A stretch of DNA of 64,000 bases, from the NCBI GenBank assembly GCA_019095985.1, contig CM032663.1, positions 13,116,000 to 13,179,999 of the forward strand, in the 5' to 3' direction. Source of the stretch: Streblospio benedicti (Eukaryota; Annelida; Polychaeta; Spionida; Spionidae). Within the stretch, counting starts at the first letter, position 1. Each line of letters begins with the position of its first letter. The notes under the pieces were generated by a model that was given only the letters and a program-made list of their open reading frames with translations, had not been told where the DNA came from and did no database searches. Made by a program: the position numbers and the translations under genes. This document shows, in pieces, positions 48,726 to 58,500 of the stretch.

Positions 48726-49790
48726 GTAAGTTGTTTATTTTATTTTATGTTTGCAAATTATTTTGAGCTTTATGATATTGGCTAACCAAATTATTCTAAA
48801 CTTGAACTTTGGTAATCAAAACAAATTGAAAACTTAATAAATGATTTGTAAGTTCCAAATTAAAGAGAGATACTAAGAGTAAAAACAAGTAAATGTATCA
48901 AAAGAAATAAAACATTTTAGCTTTTGAACTGAATTTGTAACTCCAGTAATTTTCCCCAAAAGTATCTAACATCTTACAACTCACTTGGATTATATGTATG
49001 TCTCAAAATTGCAGCAAGTATCAACTACAATAATGTTTTGATTTCTATAACTATAGTCTTCTTTTTGTTAATTCCAAATTTCAAATATTATTTTTTTGAT
49101 AAACATGTAATGCTTGAAAATTATTCAACCTTAGAAATCATTTGGTCTGAATTCAAAAGCTGAGATATGAAAAAGTGTAATACATCATATGATTTGTTAG
49201 GGCTCAATCTTAGCATAGTTTGGTCACACTTGTAAAAGGCTGCAAGTTTTGAATTAGTGAAGAAAAAAATCCATAATAAATACAGCATTTTTTTAAATAA
49301 AATAAATACAGTATTTATTTAAATTATAACATTAATGTTTCTTTGAGTTAAAAAATCTAAATTAATCAAATGACATAATCATATTCATATATTCAATAAT
49401 TTTATAATTAATAATTCTAGATAGAAATTATAGTGTTAAATTTCTTAATTATAAATCCATTGTTTTACTTTTCATGTAGAATTTCATTCCATTTTTTAAA
49501 ATTAGTTTATAAATCTATAAGATGTAATAATTGACTAAATAACTGCAATTAAAGCAAGTAGCATGTCACCAATGTGAGTGATTTCAAGTAGAATGTAATT
49601 GAAGAGAGTTGGAGCTTATCCAATTAAGGAAGCAGTCAAGAAATGACTTGAGTTAACTTGGAGCTGTCAGTTTATGACTTCATTTAACTGCCTAATTGTT
49701 ACAGGTGACATATAGCTCAATTATTGTGAGTGATTTGGTGACAGATGAGATAATTTGATTTTTTTTCCAATGATGAGAACTTTGTTTCTG

Positions 49791-49798
49791 TATAAAAG
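49791..49798 (+). promoter_or_regulatory. TATA box, proximal promoter of the homeobox gene
   Basis: TATAAAAG, 118 bases before the proximal ATG, within the second tandem copy. Confidence 0.65.
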
Positions 49799-49908
49799 TA
49801 GCTTCAGTTAGATTTACAAATCAGTCTCTTCATATTTCTGAAGCTGAACATACCTAAGTCTGAAATTCTAGGATATTTCAAATTACACAGGATATCTTAT
49901 TTGGAATC

Positions 49909-49921
49909 ATGGATAATAATT
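49909..49921 (+). CDS. homeobox gene, proximal exon 1
   Basis: ATGGATAATAATT before gtaagt, phase 1. Splices over an 863-base intron to 50785. Confidence 0.65.
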
Positions 49922-50784
49922 GTAAGTTGTTTATTTTTATCTTTGGAAATTATGTTTTGCTTTATAAATATTGGCTTACCAAGTAAGTCTAACTTTAAAA
50001 TCATCCTTAAAAAACAAATTGAAAACTGAGAAATGATTTATAAGTTCCAAATTAAAGAGAGAGACAAATAGTAGAAACAAGGGAATGAATCAAAAGAAAT
50101 TAGACATTTTGAACTGAATTTGTTACTCCAGTAATTGTCCCTAAAAGTATCAAACATCTTACAACTCACTTGGTTGATTTAAGTCTCAAAAATGCAGCAA
50201 GAATTTACTACATAAATGTGTTAAAGTTTAGGTTTCTATAACTAGTCTTCTTTTTGTTATTTCTGAATTTCAAATGTGTTTGATAGCTGTAATACTTGAC
50301 AGTTATTTAATCAACCTTAGAAATTATTTGGTCTGAATCCAACATAGTAAATCTCAGATGGAAAAAAATACAGTAATTTGGCAATTTTCATCAAAATTAT
50401 TAAGATATATTTGTGCCATATTTAGACAAAATGCAGCATTTTTCATTTCATTACAATGTTAAATTTTTTGACTGTTTCAGTCAACTTATGAACGGCCATT
50501 TTATAAACAGATCTATTTGTATTGCTAGTAATCAAGGAGACAAACTCAATTTTTAAAACAATTAAGTTGTGACTAATAAGCGTATTGTAAACGTTCGTTT
50601 TATCACAAGTATGTACTTGGTGTTTATAAATTTGTTTCAAAGGCTATTAAAAGCATTAGTATCTGTATAATATATAACCAGAATATAAAGATTAAAGGTA
50701 GATTAACCTCACTTCACATCGCATACAGGCCAATTTAAATCGACTGATGGCAAATGAATAACCAGAATTTGATGTTTTTTCCAG

Positions 50785-51923
50785 CTGATTCTAACAATAA
50801 CCAGAGTCAAGATAAACCTCTTGATTTGTCTACATCAAAAGGTGGCCCAAACCCACAGCAGGGAGAACCGGTTGGTCAGGTTCCCAGAGTCCAGCAGCAG
50901 GCTGCTGACAGCAGTCATCAGCACACAGCAGCTGCATCTCTCAGCAGACCTTGGGAGCAACAAAACAGGCACAATCCACCAACAGATCCGTCTGCTCAAG
51001 TCCAAGTCAACAACACAGTTTCTAGAGTGAATGAATCAGAATCAGAAAACAAGGCCGTCAATGCAGCTGATGCTGCTGCTGCACCTGTTCATCCAAATGA
51101 TGCTCGCAATAATCAACATAATCCCAGTGAAAATCAAAATGCACATCAACAATGTCAAGATTCGGCTCAAAATGACAATTGGCATCCATGGGAGCAGATA
51201 TGGCGTCCATGGGAGCAGAGCGGATCATCTAGTGTAGATGATGGAAATGGTGGGTCCAGCATGCAGGGCCCTGTAGCTGCTCCTACAACACAGGGTATCA
51301 GTTCAGCTGCCTCAACTCAACTCATTCCATCCATGAGCTATCCACCAGGTTATTCACTTCAGGCTGCCATGGGTGTTCCATTGATGCACAACGGTCCGTT
51401 CCCTTCAATGGGAACCGCAATGAATCCAGTTCCCAGTACATCATTGAATGCCATAATGAGTGAGGGCAATGTTTTTGGAGTAGCTGGGAACGCAGCTCAA
51501 CAAACCCCCATCAGAAATCCTTCAGGTCAGCTGCGCCCCTCAAATGGCTTGGCTTCACCTCAGCCCGGTCCCTCCAACAGCAGCTCATCACCTCAGCCAG
51601 GCACATCGCAAGAAAGATCAAACCAGCCAGCATGGTATTCCCAGCAATATGCCTTACACATGAGCAACCCAGGTTCTCATCTGCGCCCTGATCAACGCAT
51701 GATCTTAGAGCAGTGGCTGCTGGAGCACCAAGATTGCATGTATCTTGAAGGCGATGATCTCCGTAATTTGGTCCTGAAGACAGGACTTGATGAAAAGAAA
51801 ATAAAGAAGTTTATAGCTAATAGAAGATTCCGTGGTGGGAATGCAAAGAAAACTCCAGGACGGAGACCCAAGGGAGATAAGAGCAAAAAGCCACCTAAAG
51901 ATCATGGCAAGAAGCCATATTAG
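50785..51923 (+). CDS. divergent TALE-class homeobox protein, main exon
   Basis: With exon 1 the predicted protein starts MDNNSDSNNNQSQDKPLDLS and has about 383 residues. N-terminus: PLDLS, the PxDLS motif that recruits the corepressor CtBP. Middle: Gln/Ser/Pro-rich, with WHPWEQ followed at once by WRPWEQ (51201-51212 encodes WRPW, the Groucho/TLE-binding motif). C-terminus: a homeodomain (51678-51842) reading ILEQWLLEHQDCMYLEGDDL, then TGLDEKKIKKFIANRRFR. Between helices 1 and 2 there are three extra residues, the mark of the TALE class. The usual WFxN of helix 3 is FIAN, with Asn51 and the two Arg kept. A basic AT-hook-like tail (TPGRRPKGDKSKKPP) ends the protein. The acceptor ttttttccag and phase match both first exons; an ATG at 50754 could also start the ORF unspliced. 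Function inferred: transcriptional repressor in the nucleus. Confidence 0.78.
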
Positions 51924-52376
51924 CACGTCCTATGAACTATTTCAAGGACTTACTATTAAATTTCACCATAAATTGACAAACGTTTGGTATTTATTTTATA
52001 ATCTTGCATCTTGATGAAGTCTATTGAATTTTAATTTTATTTGTACATGGACTTATCAGTCCTTATATGAGGGGAATATTGGTTTGGCGATGTTCCTGGT
52101 CTGATCTGATGATGAAATTTTTTATGTTGATAGCGTAATTTGCAAACTATAAAAAAGTATTGCAGCTGACAGCTGTAGTAGATGTTGATTCCTAGCGTTA
52201 ATATGAACTAAGTTAAATTTGGATATAAGGAATAGCTTTATTGCTTTGAATCATATTGTTCTCAGATAGAAGCAGAACAAAATCATAGAATTGTGAAAAT
52301 TTACATGAGTTTAAGTATTGGTTTGGCGAGTATTTGTTTGTAAAATTTTTCTTTCTTTGTATTATGCAATAATAAA
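51924..52376 (+). terminator. 3' UTR and poly(A) signal of the homeobox gene
   Basis: AT-rich 3' UTR with AATAAA at 52371-52376. Confidence 0.65.
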
Positions 52377-53317
52377 ATAAATTCCAAACAAAAAATCTGT
52401 GTTTGTTTTGTTTCATAGTAGCTTTAAACATTTGGATAAAAATTAAGTTTTTATGCTTATGGTTTTACCCCAGTCAAACTGCCATTTATCAATGCCACAG
52501 TCAAAATCCATAAAGTTACTGATGCCTGCAGCCAATCAGAGCAGCTAATTTGCATACATGTACCTCTAAATGAACTCCTGTATTCCATCCCTTAAACTAT
52601 AAGTTCCTGTTGATTCAGGTGAGTTTACAGGGGGAAAAATGTTCACAAACAAAGCTGTTTTGACAGTTTTAGGTCAAAGACAAGAACTTTTCTTGGGCCT
52701 CCATAGTTATTTCTTTACTTAGAATAACATGTGTACTTTTTATTCTGAATCGCATCAACGTTCTTATTTGTACACACAATAAAACATTATGGGTTTATTT
52801 CCCTGTAATTTCTCTCAAACAATGGATCATTGGTAATCTTGATTCAAAATGAATGGTCAGAGACAAAACTTTGACCAGACATTTTCCTGTAAGTTGTCTT
52901 ACCTTGAAATAAAATGACTGCTCAGCAAATGATACAAAAAATAAACATTTAACAAATTATGTGGGTGATAAACTTGCTTAAAACCTCATAAAAAAAAGAG
53001 TTGCCTGTCACAATTGCAGCTTTGACAACTAGAAACAACACCTGCGAACATTACGATTATCAAACAATGCCAGTCATCTGAGTAATATCCTGAATTATCT
53101 TTCAGTAGATCATCAAACAATCATTTGATGTTGTATCCGCTTTGTGAATTTGTGTTGGATAACTACAATGATAATCGATTAAATAAAATTAAAAAATATG
53201 TGACTTGTCCACGCTTTTAACATACAGACTTTTGCGATATGATGACCATCATGACCTCTGCTCTCATTGGTTAAAACTAACACGTGATTTGGGCAAACCA
53301 CAGAGCTGCTTGCATGC
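52377..53317. other. intergenic or intronic, nothing recognised
   Basis: No exon-like or element-end sequence. Confidence 0.5.
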
Positions 53318-53535
53318 GTGATTGGTTGGTTGGTTGGTTCTGTCAGTGCGCTGTCCAAGCTGCTTGCTAGATAGATTGACTGGTCGAATTGATTGATTGA
53401 TTGAACCTTTTAGTGTGCTGTTAACCAAGCTGATTGACTGATAAATCTATGTTAGTGAGCTGTCCAAGCTGCTTGCTTGATTAAGTGATGGATTGATCGA
53501 TTGATTGTTTGTTTGGTTGTCAGTGAGCTGTTGAC
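53318..53535. repeat. minisatellite with GTCCAAGCTGCTTGCT units
   Basis: Three to four imperfect units of about 60-110 bases with the words GTCAGTG(A/C)GCTGT, CCAAGCTG and a GATTGATT run. It ends just before the ASCC3-like exon. Confidence 0.55.
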
Positions 53536-53597
53536 GTAGCTGAAGTGCGTATTTGTGGTAACCATGCAAGACCTCGAGTCTGTTTTCTCACACCAAG

Positions 53598-53702
53598 ACC
53601 CACCTGCTGCTCCAGGTCCACTTCTGCCAGGCCTCACTGCTCAGCTCAGACTACTTCACTGACCTCAAGTCCGTGCTGGACCTGGCCATTAGGCTATTGC
53701 AG
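53598..53702 (+). pseudogene. orphan exon resembling ASCC3 (Sec63 region)
   Basis: After a pyrimidine tract and caccaag, the frame reads THLLLQVHFCQASLLSSDYF, then TDLKSVLDLAIRLLQ, and ends at gtgagc. From memory, human ASCC3 has THLLLQAHLSRA and DYGTDTKTVLDQALRVCQ here, while the related SNRNP200 differs more. ASCC3 is a DNA/RNA helicase of the activating signal cointegrator complex. No neighbouring ASCC3 exon is seen on either side, so this is probably a stray fragment or a pseudogene piece, though a long-intron gene cannot be excluded. Confidence 0.55.
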
Positions 53703-53862
53703 GTGAGCGGCCGAGTGATACAATGTACTTAGCCTATTTTTTTCCTTCTTCTTTACAATAATCCTAGCACTCAATGGTGAGTATAATTAAGATGAGGTTG
53801 CGCTGCACAGTGAATGCAAGGTACAGTTACTGAGGGGATTTTATGCTTTTTTTTTACTAATG

Positions 53863-53900
53863 TTGGTCCTTGCTCGACCAGACCATTAGGATATTGCAGG
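53863..53900 (+). pseudogene. partial second copy of the ASCC3-like exon end
   Basis: Reads SLLDQTIRILQ and ends with the same ttgcag|gtgag donor. Only the last dozen codons are present. It keeps a DQ where the first copy has DL and so is closer to ASCC3 at that spot. Confidence 0.5.
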
Positions 53901-53979
53901 TGAGTGACATAGAACCTCTCTTTGGGCACGGCACCAGTGATACAAAATACAGTAGAACTTTTCAATTAAGTCATGAATA

Positions 53980-55270
53980 GGTTTTAATAAGTTTACTTTC
54001 GTGACATTGCCATATACAATTTATACAATTAAGTATTATATACATATTATACTATGGCCCAGCCCAGTGGGCTTATAATGTCACCATTTAAATATAACAT
54101 ATAACTAGGTAGGTAACATATATGACAAAATAAAGGTAAAACAATACACGTATATACACACACACAAAAATCTATACAAAACATATCACACTCAACTATT
54201 AAATAATTTTTCTTTTCTTAAGTTGAAACAATCAAGAATAAATTTTGATAAACTTCTACATTTTTGATCAAACAGAATACATAACCTGTTTTCATATGAA
54301 AGTGCATTAAAGTTTGGGTAATAAGTGCAAATATTTTCTAAAAATTTCCTGCGTAAATTTTCATAACAACGACAATCAAATAAAAAATGGGTTTCACTTT
54401 CTACTGCCTTTAGATTACATAATGTACAGAGTCTATCTTCCAGCTTTATATTTCTGAATCGCCCAGTTTCAATATTAAGGGGCAAAATACCTGCTCTAAG
54501 TTGTGCAGTAACCGAACGTTGGTTTGCAGTTAAATTAAATTTGACATAATTTTCAACTTCAAGGGTTTCCTTAAACAATTTATAAAATCTTAATTTAGGT
54601 TTTCTCAATATGTTTGCCTTCCATTCATTTTCTTGTTTTTTCAAAAGCTGTTTGCTAATATCTACAATGTTACAAGTGCTCCTTGTAAAAAATAAATCTT
54701 CTTCGCCTACAGAATTAAGAATTGACCATATTTGTTTACACCAATTATCAAAGTTAGACATTGCTAGATAATAATCATTAATAAAAACATGTTTGGTGAG
54801 TCTGTTCTCAGGGAGTATAACAAGTCTATTTCATAATCTTAACATACATAACCACTTTATACCTTGGATTTAACCATCAAATATCCCCTTCAATTGCTGC
54901 AATAATACTCCCATAAAACACCTTGCCGCCCTATGTTGTATAGTTGTTAATTTATCATTAACTGAATAACCCCAAATGCCTGCTCCGTACTCCATCACAG
55001 GACATACACATGAGTCGTACAATTTTGTAAATGTAGAGTAGCCCATGTATTTATGCATTTTAGATTTAGCGATGATACCATGAAGAGCCCTACCAGCAGA
55101 CTGTGCTGAAATATTAGCATTATCATCATAACTAAGAAATTCATTAATTGTTACACCTAGGACCTAGGTACTCATAAGATGTTACATAGTTCAATGTGGA
55201 CTCACCACATTTGAAATGAAAACTGCTACGATTTACCAGATTCTTCCTGAAATGCACTATCTTTGATTTT
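53980..55270 (-). mobile_element. 5'-truncated LINE, reverse transcriptase end and C-terminus
   Basis: Read on the - strand: KIVHFRKNLVNRSSFHFKCG and YEYLG (end of the polymerase palm), then YDSCVCPVMEYGAGIWGYSV and HRAARCFMGV, then an ORF of 189 residues ending in HFLFDCRCYENLRRKFLENI, a common C-terminal zinc-like block of invertebrate LINEs. At least two frame breaks separate the parts (one near 55140, one near 54880). The 3' end lies toward 53980, where the AT-rich text GGCAATGTCACGAAAGTAAA resembles a LINE tail. Endonuclease and most of the polymerase are missing. CR1/L2-like clade by general look only. Confidence 0.75.
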
Positions 55271-55404
55271 TTCTCATTTGATTGTAAATTTGTACTATCG
55301 CATAGAAATTATTTGGACAGCAACTTGAAATGTGCAGGATTTCATCTTTTGTAGTGTAATCATAAAAATCAATGATCACAATGTAACTGTCTACGTACAT
55401 GTAG

Positions 55405-55519
55405 GTGGTAGTAGCCCACTCAAGAAACACAGACCTGCCTGAAGATGCCATAGAACACATGCTCACTCTGACATGCAAATGCTACTCTAGAGATGACTTT
55501 GAACGGTTGGAGAGTGCAG
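55405..55519 (+). CDS. lipocalin cassette I, C-terminal exon
   Basis: Encodes VVVAHSRNTDLPEDAIEHML, then TCKCYSRDDFERLESAG: the Arg and closing helix of a lipocalin (compare ILARNPNLPPETVDSL in ApoD). Ends phase 1 before gtatgt. The earlier exons of this cassette are not found; the LINE sits directly upstream. Confidence 0.65.
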
Positions 55520-58500
55520 GTATGTAAAATATTAAGAATGGTTAGAGCGAATTAAAAGAATATTAGTAGGAGGAATAAATGACCAATGCTGTTAGAAGTT
55601 AATTTGAATGACACATACTTGGCTTCAACAATGTTTTAATAAATATTGTATTGTTTTATACATTCTACATTTACATGATTTGCTTTTATTTTAATCATTC
55701 ATTGTCCATTTCAATTGATTGTTCTTCAACATTGGCTAAAGGAACTGAGTACAAAGTACAAAATATACCAGCACAGAACAACTTCAATGTTGACAAGGTA
55801 ATAATGTTAGCTTTGTGCCATGTATAGATCTGCAGATTCTGAACTCATATGTAGTTACATGTATTCTAATACCATGCACACATATTTCACCTGTTTCCAT
55901 GGTGCAGAGGTAATCAAGTATTCGCTTACACACTCTCTAAAATACTGAAAAGCTACATGTCAACGTATCCCGCCCTGCAACAACTTACATGTATAAAAAA
56001 ATATTTTGAGCGACGGAAAAATAGAAGTGTAGTTAATACAAATTTTTAAAACATGTTTGTTTGTTAGATATTGTCTACGAGAACTGTCGAGGCATCTATC
56101 GTTTTCACCTACATGAGTACAGCTATCGCAAGGCGGGGTTGGAACACGATCGTTATCTCATGCAGTCTAGCCTTTTTAATTGATTTTTATATGAATTATT
56201 GATGTTTAATTGATTTTAGTTGACACTTAGTACACCACACACAGTACACCACACAGTATTGAATGTATTTTTGAAAATTTGTTTGATTTAACCAAGAAAT
56301 AATAGAAAAATAATGAAAAGTGCAATGGCATCATGTATATGAGTTGCTTTTATTACAGCATTCATTGTCTTGCTCAGCCAATTGATTGTTTAACATTGGC
56401 TAAAGGAACTGAGTACCTTCAGTGATTCATATACCAGCCAGATATGTAAACTATCAAGGTAAAAATGTTAGCAATTGGAGATATAGATTTTTTATACATT
56501 GAACTCAATCGCCAGTGAAAATGTGCAAAAGCCATGTGTTTCACCAAATTCCATGGTCTCAGAGGTAATCAAGTATTCGCCACAAAGGCAAGCCAAAAAT
56601 ACTGAAAAGCTACATGTCAACGTATCCCGCCCTGCAACAACTTACATGTATAAAAAAATCTTTCTGGGTCACCTAAAAAATAGCTCCATAGTTAATACAA
56701 AGTTTAACGCTATTTGTGATAGATATTGTCTGAGAACCGTATCAAGTTTTCACCTACATTGTACAGCTATGGGCTAATATCAAAAGAATCTCCTATTTTG
56801 TTTTTTATCTGATGCTTCCCTCTCTTGGAATATACCCATAGTTTTACTGTTTCAAATGTATTAACCTGAATATCAGTCTCCATCAACAAATGACCAATGA
56901 AATGTCTCGTCCACAGTTCCTGGGTGTGTGGTACAGCCGTTATCATCTGGCTGGAACCGCCCAGTGGGACAATGTGATGAGTTTCTACAAGCGCACCGCA
57001 GATGGCGCTGTACATGGCTACTACACCGGCGCCCTCAATGGCAACTGCCAGCCCGTTCTTAGGTCTCAGATCACCGAGCCAGCCGGCTGACAAGCCACTT
57101 GGAGAAAGACGATGGATGGACACGAGGGTATGATGCTGATACAATCAAATTCTAGTAATATGTTTTGGATATGAATTAAGAGAAAGTTGATCGCTGGATA
57201 CACAACAAGGTGCATAGCAATTTGACCAATATCACTGTTATCAAGTCATTATATTTCAGTTTATTTTGGCCTCTTTGTGGTCAGTGTTGAGTGGTCAGTG
57301 GTCATTTTGAAAGATAAACTTGTGAAATGTGAAATATTAATTTTTCATTGTCTCAATAATTTAATAGTTCATAGAAATGTAATAGTAGGAAATCTCATGA
57401 TACTGCTTTCAGTACTGGTGGTTGTACTGACGTGAGGCAAGTGACCATGACACCTTGTTACTGTCGCGTGGCTCACGGCATATTCATCAAACATGGAAAA
57501 GACGAAGGTATGATTTGACAAACTTTGTATCAATAAGATCTTTAGCATGTTGTATCTTCAGTCCATATAAATTTGATTTTAGAGTAAATTTAACTTTCAT
57601 GTATTAGCTAGATCTATATACAATACAGAATGTCTAATCAAGTTGAGTACAGAAAACATGAACATTGTATTTTGAAGGTCTGATGCGTGTGATGTATACT
57701 GACTATGAGACTGCGCTTATTTACGTTTACCGCCATCTACTCATGGATGACACCTGTGAGGTAACGTTTTGATGCTCAACTTGCATTTCTGCTATGATTT
57801 CATCTCGTTTTTGTAGAGTAACATTTATGACACAGCTGCATTATATATTCTTTTTATTTCAAGTGTTTTTTAATCAAGATAAAGCATGCATGTACACTTT
57901 GAAAGCTTATTTTCTTTCTTTTTGCTCGAACGACTGTTTAAAACCAAAAGAATAGTATGTTAAACTTGAACTGAATATTCATAGTGCAATCTAACAGATG
58001 GGACTTTGAATTAAAATATTAAACTCTGTCTCTTGATATGATATGCCTTGGCTTGTTACTCAAGTTTTATTTAATACTTCTTGTCAATTTCAATTTTCCA
58101 GCCTGGAAGTGAGTTTGTTCAGGTATGCTCAAGGTCTCAGAGTTTAAGTCAAGCTCAAATTCAGGCGATGACCCCAATTGTCTTCTCGTCTTGTTTCAAT
58201 GAAGATGACTTTGAATGGATGGAACAAACAGATTTGTTTAATGTGTGTTATCTTGTTTAAACATATCAAATATTATTTGTAAGTTTTTAATTACTAATGT
58301 GTCTAATGCTAGAATATCAGTGATGCACTGATCGCATGTACTAATAATGCACTAACCACCCCAGTTCTGTGGCAATTGTATGTACAAATGTTAAAGAACC
58401 AAGTGATGTACCCCTGGTTTTACTAGGTGGCACTAACATGCACCCGATAATATTTTAACTGTTATATACATTTGTGTGACTAACTTGCTAAAATGTATTC

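Larger units (their letters stand above)
47780..50370. repeat. 1.19-kb tandem repeat carrying a promoter and first exon
   Basis: Two full copies (about 47780-48970 and 48971-50160) and the first 200 bases of a third (about 50161-50370) are in head-to-tail order. Marker phrases such as AATTGCAGC, AGTATCAACTACAATAATG and TTTGTTAGGGCTCA recur at a spacing of about 1190. Copy 1 carries an extra poly-A stretch near 48385-48420. Each full copy contains a TATA box, leader and short first exon of the homeobox gene. Confidence 0.85.
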
